A stretch of 64,000 nucleotides of DNA, taken from contig CAKKNE010000006.1 in assembly GCA_918797485.1 (NCBI GenBank), positions 1,054,001 through 1,118,000 of the forward strand. Direction: 5' to 3'. Shown here one piece after another: positions 20,545-30,509 of this stretch; positions within the stretch are counted from its first letter, which is position 1, and each line of letters opens with the position of its first letter. A program made the translations under genes and the position numbers. This DNA is from Pelagomonas calceolata. Lineage: Eukaryota > Sar > Pelagophyceae > Pelagomonadales > Pelagomonadaceae. A model generated the notes under the pieces. The model was given only the letters and a program-made list of their open reading frames with translations. It was not told where the DNA came from and did not search any database.

Positions 20545-22314
20545 CTACCCCAAACAAGGCCCAAACTTCGCCCCCTCCACGACGACGACGACGTACGACG
20601 CCGGCGCCAGCGTCAGCGGCCCGCCCGCGACGCGCCGCGGCACCAGCTCCGCGTCGACCGTATTCAGCAGAACACCGTTCAGCAGCACCCGATCGTCGAA
20701 GACGTCCAACGGCGCCGTCATGTGGTACTCGAGGCGCGATAAGGACGCGAACTCGTCGGGCAGCGCGACGCGCCGCGCGACGCGAGACGCCCCGTTCAAC
20801 ACAACCAGTGAAACGTCGCCGATTTGTGTCCGGTGGCAGTGCGCGTAGGCCCGACAATCGGCCACGGGCGCGGGCGCGTAGGCATCCTCGATTGATGGAT
20901 CACGGATCTGGGCGCTTAAAACGCGGGGCCCCATGACCGCCGCCCACAGCTTTGTAGCAAAGTAATCAGGCCGCGGCACCAGGCGATCACCAAGACGCCT
21001 CGTCAACCCATAATGACCGCCAACTAATGCCTGCCTACAATGAACTTGGATGGACTTCTTGGCCGATTCCCCGAGCTCGTCCAGATACCAAAACGCCGAC
21101 GCGAAGGAGGACGTCACATTTATCCCACCAGACCCATACATGCCGCCGGCCTCCGTGATCCACAGCGGCGTATCCCGGGAGGCCTTCGTGTAGGCGTTCA
21201 CGAACGCATAAAAGCCCCGGCCCAGCGGCCAGGCGCTTCCCAGAATTTTATCGAATAATTTTTTCTTGAACGGTCTCCATAACTTACCAGCGCCGAGCCA
21301 GTACAAATGAAACGCTAACGCATCGACGTTCGCTTCTTTTTCGAAGTTTGAGTAGAAATCGTAGGCCCTCTCCAGAGGCAGCTGGCAGTCCGGGCCGACG
21401 ACGTAGGGTCGTCCTTTGGAAGATATAGACGTCCTCGTCCCTTCAAATAAAGCGTCTATTTCCACCCGTAGTCGCCGGAAGTCGGCCGCCAACTCTGCCG
21501 GTGATAGGTGCGCGGCGATGCCGCCCTGGCCACACAGCTCGTTGCCCAATGAGACGGCGGCCAACGCGCCCCGTCCACGCTTCGCATGAAATGCGGCTCG
21601 TTGCAGCAACGACCGCGCGCCTCCACTAGTAGCGGACCATCTGCCGGTCCAGCACTTGTCGCAATTTTTAGAGTCGCACTTGGGGCACGCGCCTTCCTCT
21701 CGTACGCGACCGTGGAGGCCCGAGAGGCCAAAAACTAAGGGTGTTTTCGTATCGTAAGCGAGCGTTTCTATCGCATCGTACAGGTCTAAGGTGACGCACG
21801 CCCCTTCGAACGCCGCCCGGTCGCCGGCCGGTCGGAAACTTGATGGACAGGACATGTCGAACGGGCTCGCTCGATCTTCCGAATCATAAGCTACTAAATC
21901 CTGCAGCGTGCCGCCGACCCTTAACGCCACGGGGTGCAACGAAGCGAGAGCTCTCTTCAGCTCGGTCCGCACCTCCTGCAAGGCGACGACGCTCGACGCG
22001 TTCCAGGTGTGGTGGCTCCAATCTACTTTTTCATCGGGCCACCAGTCCAAAGACACACACACGTAGGGCGCGTCGGTCGTCGCCACGAGCTTGTTCTGTA
22101 TTTTAAGCAAGACGTTCTCGCCCTTGACGCGCATGGGCCGCGGCCGCGGCGTCGCGTGGCGCGGGTGCGGCCGGTTGTGGTGGATGGTCTCGTGCGGATC
22201 CCTATGATCGAACTCGAGCTGCGTCGCCAGTAATGCCAGGCAGGTGATCAACGTGGCCACCACCGCTATGACCATACGGGGCGTCGCAACCGCTACACCA
22301 TGCGGGCGGCCCAT
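20545..22314 (-). CDS. GH79 heparanase-like glycoside hydrolase, type II membrane protein
   Basis: 589 aa from ATG at 22314. A signal anchor (MVIAVVATLITCLALLATQL) comes near the N-terminus, followed by a His/Pro/Arg stem and the catalytic (beta/alpha)8 domain. The proton donor is in VSLGNELCG (E259) and the nucleophile in WITEAGGMYGSGG (E388), as in heparanase. The end is a beta-sandwich. The protein probably works in the Golgi or at the cell surface on glucuronides of cell-wall or mucilage polysaccharides. Unusual: a CPKC-DSKN-CDKC cluster at residues 210-221, like a small zinc knuckle, which I do not remember from GH79. A longer frame upstream starts with TTG and is not used. Confidence 0.85.
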   Translation of the reverse strand: MGRPHGVAVATPRMVIAVVATLITCLALLATQLEFDHRDPHETIHHNRPHPRHATPRPRPMRVKGENVLLKIQNKLVATTDAPYVCVSLDWWPDEKVDWSHHTWNASSVVALQEVRTELKRALASLHPVALRVGGTLQDLVAYDSEDRASPFDMSCPSSFRPAGDRAAFEGACVTLDLYDAIETLAYDTKTPLVFGLSGLHGRVREEGACPKCDSKNCDKCWTGRWSATSGGARSLLQRAAFHAKRGRGALAAVSLGNELCGQGGIAAHLSPAELAADFRRLRVEIDALFEGTRTSISSKGRPYVVGPDCQLPLERAYDFYSNFEKEANVDALAFHLYWLGAGKLWRPFKKKLFDKILGSAWPLGRGFYAFVNAYTKASRDTPLWITEAGGMYGSGGINVTSSFASAFWYLDELGESAKKSIQVHCRQALVGGHYGLTRRLGDRLVPRPDYFATKLWAAVMGPRVLSAQIRDPSIEDAYAPAPVADCRAYAHCHRTQIGDVSLVVLNGASRVARRVALPDEFASLSRLEYHMTAPLDVFDDRVLLNGVLLNTVDAELVPRRVAGGPLTLAPASYVVVVVEGAKFGPCLG

Positions 22315-22682
22315 TTTGGGCAGTGCTGCCTGCTGTCCGGAGCGCTCTTGAATTGCCAAACTTTTCAGCCGCTGCAAGCTGCCATGTCACGCATGTATCG
22401 AAGCGTTAATCTGTGCGTCTGAATTGCAGCAGACTGAGATATGCAAGTTTTTTTTTTTTTTGCCTCGAAAAAACCCGCCGCGCACAGCCAAGCAAGCTTT
22501 TACGCGACGCGCGCGCGTAGCGAGGATCAGTGGTGCTCTGCGCAGCGTTCGAGGCCTTACTGATCCTTCCGCAGCCGTCGTCCAAGTTCTGCGAAGGCTA
22601 GAGCACGGCAAAGCTGAGCACCACCTCCAAGCCATCGACGCGATATCTCCATTGTCTGCTCGATAGCGTTGCGCAAAATAAG
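22315..22682. other. Intergenic, 368 bp, divergent
   Basis: It lies between the GH79 gene (-) and the propeller gene (+). It holds a run of 14 T at 22448-22461. Nothing else is supported. Confidence 0.5.
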
Positions 22683-24203
22683 ATGTCGACGGCCTCCGAC
22701 GAGCCGCCGGCCCCGCCCCGCCTGCCGCGCGCCGTATCACAAGCGACCGCGCCGCCGCGCGCGTGGCCGGCGACGCACGTCGCGCGCTGCGCCTTGAAAA
22801 GGGGCGACCGGCGCGTCTACTTCGCGAGTGTCGAGGGCGAGATCTGGAGGTATGATGTGTTGAAGGACGCGTGTGACGCGTGCTGGACGTCCGGGCGTAT
22901 CGTACTAGCGTTAGCACATCGCGGGGACGTGTGTCTGGCCCTGGAGCGCCACGCCACGGAGATCTATCTCGCGGCCTACGACTGCGCACGTTCAAGAATA
23001 GTGGGACGGCAAAGAAGAGTCGGGACCGGCAGCGACGGATCCTTAGATTGCACCGACAATTACACCTTAGTAAGTGTGGGACGCGACGTCGCTTTATACA
23101 AGAACAGCGAACCCTGCTGGCGCGTCCGCAATTTAGGAGATGTCCTGACGGTGGCCTTGTCGTCGCGCGGCGCCGCCGTCGCGTGCCGCGAGGGCGCTTG
23201 GCTTATCGAGCGTTCAAATCCTAAGAATGCGCGCGTCCTCGACTCGAGCACGGGCGACGCATCCATCGTCGCGACGGACGCAGTGATCGTGCTCGCGCGT
23301 CATCGGACGCTGACGTTGTTCTCGGGGGACGGTTCGAAGCGGCTCCACGTGTTCGAGCTCGGCGCGCCGCTAGCAACGGCTTCCGTGAAGCTGGCCTTCG
23401 GACGGGACGGCGCTCTACTTACATTAACGTGGAGGAGTCTGGAAGTCCGAAGAGACGGGGCCTTACAAACGAGCGAGACGGCGCCGCCGTCCACACCGCA
23501 GGAGCAGCAACATGTCTTGCTGCGCCGATTAGTTAAAAGAGTGACAATTGGTGTGCCCGACGAGTTCGGTTCCGCACTCCTACCTCCTGACGACGCGGGA
23601 CACCACTGGCCCGACGCGACGCGTGTCGACGACTTCGACGAAATGGGCGACGACTTTAGCGACGAGGACCACGTCGACGACGTCACGTCCACGGAATCGG
23701 TCCTGGATGACGTGCGGCGGCAGCGCGTGAAGTGCCGGAGGGCCCAGACGGCAACGCAACAGGAGCCGCGGCTTAGATATAGATCCGTGCTCCAGGACGA
23801 TTTTAGACCGGGCCGCGGCAACGCCCTGCAGGCCTGCGTCGCGTCGTTATTTGGCTTGGAGCTCCAGGACGTCCCGAACTTCGTCACTTTACCGGAAGGC
23901 TACGAGGCCTCGATCCGAGCCTTCTGCGACGTGCGGCGCGTCGCGTTCGAAAAGTTTTCCGTGATGGACATCCCCGAGGCTTATGACGGGCGCATGTGCA
24001 TCTTGCGGGGCAAGTCGCCGCGGGGCGACTTCGGGCACGTCGTCGTGGCGCGCTTCGTGGGCAGCTGCGACACGTCTTTACATAAAATGCTCCTGACGGA
24101 CGCCGGGGCGTTTCGGCTGGTCCACGACCCGCACCCGTCGTCGGAGTTCCTCGACGAGGGCGAGGCGTGCGCGTGGGCCATGTTCTTTTCGGAACAGAAC
24201 TAA
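22683..24203 (+). CDS. Beta-propeller-like protein with C-terminal C39/papain-like domain
   Basis: Single exon, 506 aa. Residues 30-290 show repeating beta-strand patterns like a degenerate propeller, followed by a very acidic linker (DDFDEMGDDFSDEDHVDD). The last 130 residues read RPGRGNALQACVASLFGLELQDVPNF, later SPRGDFGHVVVARFVG, then LVHDPHP. This layout (Cys region, GHVVV histidine, HDPHPS) is that of a papain-like C39 family found in bacteria and phages as GNCxxACxASLxGLxxxxVPNF. Here the first Cys position appears to be Ala (GNA), with a Cys four residues later, so activity is uncertain. The comparison is from memory. Confidence 0.6.
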   Translation: MSTASDEPPAPPRLPRAVSQATAPPRAWPATHVARCALKRGDRRVYFASVEGEIWRYDVLKDACDACWTSGRIVLALAHRGDVCLALERHATEIYLAAYDCARSRIVGRQRRVGTGSDGSLDCTDNYTLVSVGRDVALYKNSEPCWRVRNLGDVLTVALSSRGAAVACREGAWLIERSNPKNARVLDSSTGDASIVATDAVIVLARHRTLTLFSGDGSKRLHVFELGAPLATASVKLAFGRDGALLTLTWRSLEVRRDGALQTSETAPPSTPQEQQHVLLRRLVKRVTIGVPDEFGSALLPPDDAGHHWPDATRVDDFDEMGDDFSDEDHVDDVTSTESVLDDVRRQRVKCRRAQTATQQEPRLRYRSVLQDDFRPGRGNALQACVASLFGLELQDVPNFVTLPEGYEASIRAFCDVRRVAFEKFSVMDIPEAYDGRMCILRGKSPRGDFGHVVVARFVGSCDTSLHKMLLTDAGAFRLVHDPHPSSEFLDEGEACAWAMFFSEQN

Positions 24204-24366
24204 TGGCCGCCGACGCCCGAAGCGGAGGCTTTTGCCGGTGGCGCTGAAAATTTATACCTAATGTACATATGTTGTCTATACTACTTGTCATCCACTGGCA
24301 CGCCATCGACGCGAAATCCCCGTACTACTATAGACTAAGACGAACACGTTTTTTTAGGCAACTCGA

Positions 24367-24519
24367 CTAGAGGCCGAGCTTCGTGCGGCGCCAGTGCCGC
24401 CGCTTCGAGTTCCAGCGGATCTTGTTGCCCGTGCGCATGCGGATCCACTGGGGGATGGGCCGGTTCTGGGCCATCTTCTTCGCGAGCGTCCGCTTCGTGC
24501 GGAAGGTCTTGTGGGACGG
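24367..24519 (-). CDS. RPL39: 60S ribosomal protein eL39, exon 2
   Basis: After the acceptor CTCCGCAG at 24520 the exon reads [15 protein letters not shown] then [21 protein letters not shown] and ends RRTKLGL-stop, 50 codons plus stop. This is the whole of eL39 except its Met, so exon 1 contributes exactly ATG in phase 0. A candidate is ATG|GTACGT on the minus strand at about 24901-24903, which would mean an intron near 380 nt. Two ATG|GC alternatives lie closer. The intron does not look like an introner and the exon starts CC. Confidence 0.93.
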   Translation of the reverse strand, partial: PSHKTFRTKRTLAKKMAQNRPIPQWIRMRTGNKIRWNSKRRHWRRTKLGL

Positions 24520-25268
24520 CTGCGGAGGGGCGCGGCGGGTGAGCGGTTTGCGCGGGGCGTGGCGTGCTCTCGGGAGTTTGGTGTGTGTTGCGAGCGCAGG
24601 CGGGCGTCTCGGTGGCGCTTTTTGGCGTCGGCCGGTCCACCGCTCCGCCGCTCCGCTCGTTCGCGGCACACACAAGCGTCAGGGATTTGCGCGATGACGC
24701 AGCAAGGTCGTGTGGCTCGCGGTGGGCCCCGGAACTGCTCGCGCGCGGGCTAAGGGCCGCGCCGCAGCCCTATGAGGCCATGGAGCTGAGGCCGGCCCGC
24801 GCTCGCTGACTGCGGCGTTTCGTTGCAAACCGGCTCGTGGCGCCATCGATAGTCCTTATAGGCGTCGCGCACGCGTGTCGGTTAGTTGTGTCGTAACGTA
24901 CCATGGTGCCGTAAATTGGCCTCGCTGATCAGCAGGACCGCCAACTCTAGTGGCAGGAAGCTATTGCCGACAGCCGAAGCGCCGCTCGCCGTCATTGACG
25001 ACGTCGTCTTGGACCGTCTCGCGCCTCCACAGCTTCCAAAGCGACGCCCAAAACCCGCGAGTTTTAAACAATCTACCAATCCAATCTATGGAGTAACAGC
25101 TACTACTGCCTATTAAACTTCGAGTACGAATGGTATTGAAAAACACCAGGTCTGTGATGTGCTCTCAGGGGGATCTTATCTTACCTGTACCTCAACCCAG
25201 GCGACGTCCCGCGCGTCGGCTTGAGTGTTGACTCAAGCTCTCGTGCGGACGTCCGCTCAGGTGTTGGT
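24520..25268. other. eL39 intron and promoter side, plus intergenic DNA
   Basis: About 750 bp holding the eL39 intron, its undetermined ATG exon, and the 3' flank of the 664-aa gene. I see no further gene. Short ORFs here have no recognisable content. Confidence 0.45.
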
Positions 25269-27657
25269 TCAGGCGTCGCGTTTGGCCCTTTTCGCCGCGC
25301 GTTCAGCGCGGGTCGCCCACTGGCCCGTCGACGCAGACGAGGCGCGGCCGCGTTTCTTCCCGTTCGCGACGCGGCCGTCTCCCGGAGGCTCGGCGAAGCC
25401 CTCGGCACGGAGCCGGTCGCCCAGCATCCGCTCGAGGTCCAGCGCGTCGACACGCGCCGCGATCGCGTCGCAGACGACGTCGTCCAGGACGCCGTCCCGC
25501 TCGCGCAGCTTCACGAGTTCGCGTCGAACCTCCGTCGACCGAATCTTCGACAGCTCGCGCGCCAGCGTCTGCGAGACGACCCAGCGCACGCGGCACTGCT
25601 CGATCGTCTCTCTGAGAACGACCCGAATCGTGGGACCGCCGCCGGCCGCGGGGCCGCCGCCGGCCGCCTGCCGCATCATCTCTTCTAACACGTCCGGCGG
25701 CGGCGGCACGGCGAGGCACACGGCGCGCGTCGGGTAGTTGAGCGCCTCGCGGCCGCGCGCCATCTGCGCGATGTCGGCTACGAGCGCCGCCACGTGCACA
25801 TCGCTGTAGGTTGCTTCCAGCCTCGACCCGTCGCCGAGGTACACCCGCACCCGAAACGTATCGTAGCGACCCGCCACGCACGCGAACTCGGTCCCGTACC
25901 TCGCGAAGTTGCCGCCGCGGCCCGAGGCCTCGTGGGCCGCCCGTTTCTCGGCCCACCGGGCCTCCGTGGCCGCGCGGCGCCGCGCGATGCCCGCCCACCA
26001 CGCGCTGTCCCGGTCCTCGACCTGTGTGGAAATCAAACTTCGGACGCCCCACGGAACCTAACTCACTGGTTGATTTCCACACATACCTCGACCATGCGCC
26101 GGAACACGCCGCCCGGCGCCCAGCCCTCCTCGAGCAGCTTCTCGAGCGCCTCCCGCATCGCCCCGTCCTCCAGCGACTTGCGGAAGACGCCGTCCGGGTC
26201 CGCCCAGAGCTTCTTCATAAACCGCGACCTGTGTGGAAATCAAATTTCAGGCGTCCCACGCCATCGACACGACGTCGTCCCACGCCATCGACACGACGTC
26301 GTCCCACGCCATCGACACGACGTAGTCCCACGCCATCGACGCGACGTCGCCCCGTGACTGCGTCTTCTCAATGGCGTGGAGGTTTACGATGGTCTCCACA
26401 ATAATTCTCAGTATCACCGTCTGAATGGCCTCAAAATCGGAAAAGAAACCACCCACGACCTCCTCTCCTAGAGACGACGCGCGTCGATGGCGTGAAGGCG
26501 CCGCAGCACCGCGGGCAACTCCTGGTTGATGATTTCCACGCAGACCGCTACGTCTCCTCCCTCGCCTCGGCGATAACGTCGGCGTCGTTGGCGTACATGC
26601 GGCGCCAGTAATTGATCTCGCCGCCGGCGCCCAGCACCGTCATCCCCAGGTGCTTCGCGATGGCCGTGAGGCAGCGGTCCGAGGCCACGATGTGCTTCTC
26701 GAAGTCGAGGTGGCCCCAGCAACCCCGGTAAATCAAAGTCCCCGCCATGGGATGGATGTGGCGGCCGAGGTTGTTCACGGCGTCGCCGAACACCGCCTCC
26801 ATCGCAGCGCACGCGTCCTCGCCCCACGTCGCCACGGCCGGCTTCTCGCCGTGGGCCAGCTCGTAGATCAAGAACGTCACGGCGATGGCTTCGAGGTGGA
26901 CCTCCATGAGCGCGTCGGCCCGCTCGGCGCCGCCGCACGCCCGGCGGAACTCGGTCGAGGGCGTGATCGAGTTGTCGTTGTCGTCCTTCTTCCTCATCAA
27001 GATCGGGTAGATGTCCTGGACGAAGCCCCCATTCTTCTCCGCGTCGCCCTTCGCGATCTCGTCGTGCTTCTCCGTGCTCTTGATGAAGGAGTTCGGGCCG
27101 ATGACCTTGCCCACGCACACGTTCGCCTTGTTGGTCTTGCCGTCCCGCAGGTGGTCGTCGGTGTCGGGGTCGAAGCACATGATGTGCGCGATCGCCTCGT
27201 TCAGCAGCTCCGCGAGGGAGTTGACGTCCGACTGCGACGGCTCCAGGCCGTATTTCTTGGCCAGATCGGCGACCTTCTCCCGTAGCTCCTGGAGGCGCTT
27301 CCATAACGCCTCGATGACCTCGGGCGGCGCGTGGACGCGGAAGGTCTCGCCGCCGGTCTCGAGCACGAAGGGCGGTTCCGTCGAAGCGTCGCCCTCGACG
27401 CCGTCGCCGTCCTTGCGGAAGACGCTGCTCAGGTCAAATTCTTCTAAGTTAATGCCGGCGCGCTTCAACGCCTCGAGCTTCTCGGCGCTGTCGCCGACGC
27501 GGCTCCACTGGGCGAGTTTGCGCTTCCATAGCTGCTCCCGCAGGCGCGCGCGGGCCTCGCCGCCCCGCAGGCCGGCGCCACTTTGATAGAGTTCGCTCTG
27601 CTGCGTCGTTTCAACCTGAGCGCGGCGGCGCTTGGCCGTGCGGTTGGCTCTACCCAT
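25269..27657 (-). CDS. Unknown 664-aa protein split by two family T introners
   Basis: Three exons: 27657..26552, 26228..26093 and 26021..25269. The joins EAREET|SRFMKKLW and VFRRM|VEDRDSAWW keep one frame. The start MGRANRTAKRRRAQ is basic and looks like a nuclear signal. A coiled-coil-like helix (IEALWKRLQELREKVADLAKK) follows near residue 120. Next come NKANVCVGKVIGPNSFIKS and a conserved-looking segment around HPMAGTLIYRGCWGHLDF. The last exon has a beta-rich part (YDTFRVRVYLGDGSRLEATYSD) and ends KRGRASS...RAAKRAKRDA. I recognise no family. The C-terminal third would be out of reach without splicing of both introners. Confidence 0.7.
26022..26092 (-). mobile_element. Family T introner, miniature (63-nt element), intron 2
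   Basis: Element 26022..26084 with ends TGTGTGGAAATCAA and TTGATTTCCACACAG. Flanks gtcgaggt (26092..26085) and gtcgagga (26021..26014) match 7 of 8. Donor is GT of the first flank. A second in-frame donor, GTATGT at 26086, would add Val-Glu. Acceptor is CAG of the right end. Confidence 0.92.
26229..26551 (-). mobile_element. Family T introner, composite with A-type core, intron 1
   Basis: 315-nt element with left end CTGCGTGGAAATCAT and right end TTTGATTTCCACACAG. Flanks gtagcggt and gtcgcggt match 7 of 8. Inside is the A core (gcggcgccttcacgccatcgacgcg, shown in part, and gattttgaggccattc) and a 24-bp tandem repeat. The first codon of the intron is a stop, so splicing is needed. Confidence 0.92.
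26254..26349. repeat. 24-bp tandem repeat, four copies
   Basis: Four adjoining copies of TCCCACGCCATCGACACGACGTCG (split: TCCCACGCCATC + GACACGACGTCG) with one or two changes, inside the 26229-26551 intron. The unit is an expanded form of the motif common to all introner families here. Confidence 0.9.
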
Positions 27658-28191
27658 TTTTGTGCTTCCTTTTGGCGCAGCGGCGGCGGGCGGCGGCGGA
27701 AAAGCAGGCAGTTGTTTTGGGCGTACGGCGGCGCGAGGACGCTTCCGTTCGCGGCGGCGTCTCTTGAGCAGCGAAGACAGCTGTCGGGAGCACTGCTGCG
27801 CGGCGTTATGTAGCGTGCGGCCGCGATTGCGTGCTGTATATGCAGGCAATTGCGAGGACGAACCGCCAGATCTAGCGGCGTAAGACACTAGCTCCAGCTC
27901 TCGTCGAGGCGCCCGCGCCAGCTTGTGGAGGCGTCCAGCGAGACCTCGAGAAGCCTCAAGGGTTCCCAAAACACCGCTCCTAAACCCGAACCATTTTTTG
28001 GGTAAGCAATCGCCATAGCCTTTTTTGTCGTCCGCGCTGCTCTTGTAGAGTACCGCCGGTCACCACAGCTGGTCAATAGAGGTCCCAGCCAGCCACCCGA
28101 GCCGCCGCCGCCGCCGCGCCGCGCCGCCCGGAGACGCAGATACAGAGTAGATCAGCGACATCACATAAAGTAGATCAGCGCGCCATAAACC
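27658..28191. other. Intergenic, 534 bp, divergent promoter region
   Basis: It lies between the 664-aa gene (-) and uS4 (+). A 12-bp direct repeat AGTAGATCAGCG occurs at 28146 and 28169, within 50 bp of the uS4 start. Confidence 0.5.
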
Positions 28192-28782
28192 ATGCCGAAG
28201 ACGTCGTTCCTCCGCAACTACTCCAAGACGTCGAAGACGCCCCGCCGCCCCTTCGAGAAGGAGCGCATCGACGGCGAGCTCAAGCTCGTCGGCGAGTACG
28301 GCCTGCGCAACAAGCGCGAGCTCTGGCGCACGCAGCTCGCGTTGGCCAAAATCCGCAAGTCGGCGCGCGCTCTCTTAACGTTGGAACCCAAGGACCCCAA
28401 GCGCATGTTCGAGGCGCCCGCTTTATTGAGGAGATTGCAGAGGTACGGCCTCGTCGAGGACTCCGAGATGGACCTCGACTCCGTCCTCCAGATGACGACG
28501 CAGCGGCTGCTCGAGCGCCGCCTGCAGACGAAGGTGTTCAAGCAGGGCCTCGCCAAGAGCATCCACCACGCGCGCGTGCTCATCAAGCAGCGCCACATTA
28601 GAGTGGGCAAGCAAGTTGTTAATGTCCCGTCGTTCATGGTCCGGTTGGACAGCGAGAAGCACGTCGACTTCGCGGCGACGTCGCCCTACGGCCAGGGCCG
28701 GCCGGGCCGCGTGGCCCGCAAGCGGGCCGCGGCCAAGGCCGCGGCCGGCGGCGGCGGCGACGGCGGCGAGGAGTCGGACTAG
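28192..28782 (+). CDS. RPS9: 40S ribosomal protein uS4 (RPS9)
   Basis: Intronless, 196 aa. [24 protein letters not shown], then [18 protein letters not shown], then the S4 RNA-binding segment [40 protein letters not shown] (quoted in pieces) match eukaryotic RPS9 throughout. The C-terminus is an Ala/Gly-rich tail ending EESD. It is part of the small ribosomal subunit head/body junction. It converges on the MYND-TPR gene with a 107-bp gap. Confidence 0.97.
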   Translation: MPKTSFLRNYSKTSKTPRRPFEKERIDGELKLVGEYGLRNKRELWRTQLALAKIRKSARALLTLEPKDPKRMFEAPALLRRLQRYGLVEDSEMDLDSVLQMTTQRLLERRLQTKVFKQGLAKSIHHARVLIKQRHIRVGKQVVNVPSFMVRLDSEKHVDFAATSPYGQGRPGRVARKRAAAKAAAGGGGDGGEESD

Positions 28783-28889
28783 ATACTTACGGGGCGTGTA
28801 AACTAGACTTATCTTCCTTGCTACTTCTTTTCTGCCTCCTCCGGCGTCATCGCATCCATCGCCTCGCCGAGGGAGAAGGGAGTTGTTAA

Positions 28890-30212
28890 TTATGACGCCT
28901 CCGGCGGCGCCTCCCTCCGGACGCACCCGTCCGAGTCGTCCGGCGCGAAGACCAAACGTCCCTCATCCAATTCAACCTGGTACGGGGCGTAGAAACCTTG
29001 CGCGAAGCCATCCTCGGTGTACCAGAGCTTGATGACCGTGCCGGATTCCCAGTGATTCGGGCCCCCACAGCATATGACTCTATCACCCACTTTGAACCTG
29101 AGTGGGGTCTCGCGGGAGCGGAGTACTTCTCGCGCCTCTTGCAAATCGCGCTCAATCCCCGCTGTGATCGGGTGCGCGCCACCGAGCACGCGCCGCGCGG
29201 TCGGTTCTATCTCCTCGAGCATCGACACGGCCTCGCGAAGATCGTCAAGCGTTTTGGCAGGGTCCTCGCAGAGCGCCCGATTGCAAGCCATCCTCATCCT
29301 AAATTGGAGATCATCACTCTCAGCGAGAACGCGCCGCGCGACGGGTATCATCTTGCGTAGCAATGCCTTGGCTTCTGCGTAGCGATGTAGATTAGAGAGG
29401 GTAATCGCGCAGGACGTGGCTTCTCTGAGCGTCTCTTCATGTGCATCGCCCTTTAGCTTCAACCATCTAGAATATGTGTCTTGCCGCATCGATAGTGCCT
29501 CCTCGAAACGTCCGAGCAAATCATACGTGTTCGCGATATTGCTCTGCGCGACGAGCATCTGTCCTTCTGGTACGCCAATGCGCCGCAGCGTGGAAAGCTC
29601 CGCCTCTTGCACGGACAACGCGTCCTCGTAGTGCTCTGAAGCGAGTAAACCGCGCCCAAGCTGCCCCATTGCACACCACCGAGTCCAGTCCGCCTCCGGC
29701 CGCCCCAAGTACGTCTTCCAGCAAGCCCAGCCAAGCGCACAGGACACGACGCCGTGGTAGTCCTGCTCGCACAAACTGCACTTGTACCACCGATGCCACT
29801 GCGTGTCGTCCAAATTGTTCTCCTCGCTCTCCGCGACCAAAATCTTCGCCTGCTCCGCCAGACACGACACGTGCGCGAAGCCCGCCGTTCCACGGCACGC
29901 ACACCCGCGCACGAGGCCCTCCTTCGTCTTCCAGTGGAGCGCCTGCGTGCAGATGTAGCACGTCTGGCCCTTCGTGTCCTCGGCGCACGCCTCCGCCGCG
30001 ACAACGACAGCCTCTGTGTACTTCTTATTCGCATTGTACTGCTCGGCGCCGCCGCCTCTCCTTATTTTCTTGCAGAGCTGGTCATGGCCGCCTGCCTCCC
30101 AGTGTTGTTTCTGGCAGTCGGCGCCGCAGTAGCGCGTCTTGCAGCGGCTGCATTGCTTGGCTGAGAGTGGTGGGAGCTCGGCGGCGCAGACGGGGCATTG
30201 CGTGAGGATCAT
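28890..30212 (-). CDS. MYND zinc-finger / RING-variant-like / TPR protein
   Basis: 440 aa from ATG at 30212. MYND finger at residues 6-48 (CPVC...CSRC...YC...CQKQHW...GH...C). A second Cys/His cluster follows (CYICTQ...CACRGTAGFAHVSC...WYKCSLC), which has the spacing of a RINGv finger. Kinesin-light-chain-like TPR units span about 185-370. The C-terminal module FKVGDRVICCGG...YQVELDEGRLVFAPDDSD is one I associate with large algal families. It is probably a protein-interaction or ubiquitin-linked factor. The family seems expanded: fragments of a relative lie at 20120-20523. Confidence 0.82.
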   Translation of the reverse strand: MILTQCPVCAAELPPLSAKQCSRCKTRYCGADCQKQHWEAGGHDQLCKKIRRGGGAEQYNANKKYTEAVVVAAEACAEDTKGQTCYICTQALHWKTKEGLVRGCACRGTAGFAHVSCLAEQAKILVAESEENNLDDTQWHRWYKCSLCEQDYHGVVSCALGWACWKTYLGRPEADWTRWCAMGQLGRGLLASEHYEDALSVQEAELSTLRRIGVPEGQMLVAQSNIANTYDLLGRFEEALSMRQDTYSRWLKLKGDAHEETLREATSCAITLSNLHRYAEAKALLRKMIPVARRVLAESDDLQFRMRMACNRALCEDPAKTLDDLREAVSMLEEIEPTARRVLGGAHPITAGIERDLQEAREVLRSRETPLRFKVGDRVICCGGPNHWESGTVIKLWYTEDGFAQGFYAPYQVELDEGRLVFAPDDSDGCVRREAPPEAS

Positions 30213-30509
30213 TGTCCTTTTTTGGGGCAGCTTTTTGGGGCAGCTCCTTGTGTGCGTCTCACGACGACGGAGAGCGCCGAAATCCGCACCCAGGCACGCG
30301 TACCGCCGATGCTTCTGCGACGGGGCGACGCCTCGGCGAGCCGGTAAAAATCGCACAAAACCCGACCAAAATCAGCTTTTCATGTTGCGTAAAAAAAGAC
30401 GCCACGCGCGTCCGGAAGGCAGCTTAGCGCTGCGTTACGCGGCTCAGAGCGCGCCTCTGCAACGCCCTTCGACCGCTGTGCCCGCGCGCGTGCCGCACCT
30501 AGCTCTCCA

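Noticed and set aside
26254-26349. CRISPR-like short repeats
   Set aside because: The copies adjoin without spacers, lie inside an intron, and the genome is eukaryotic.
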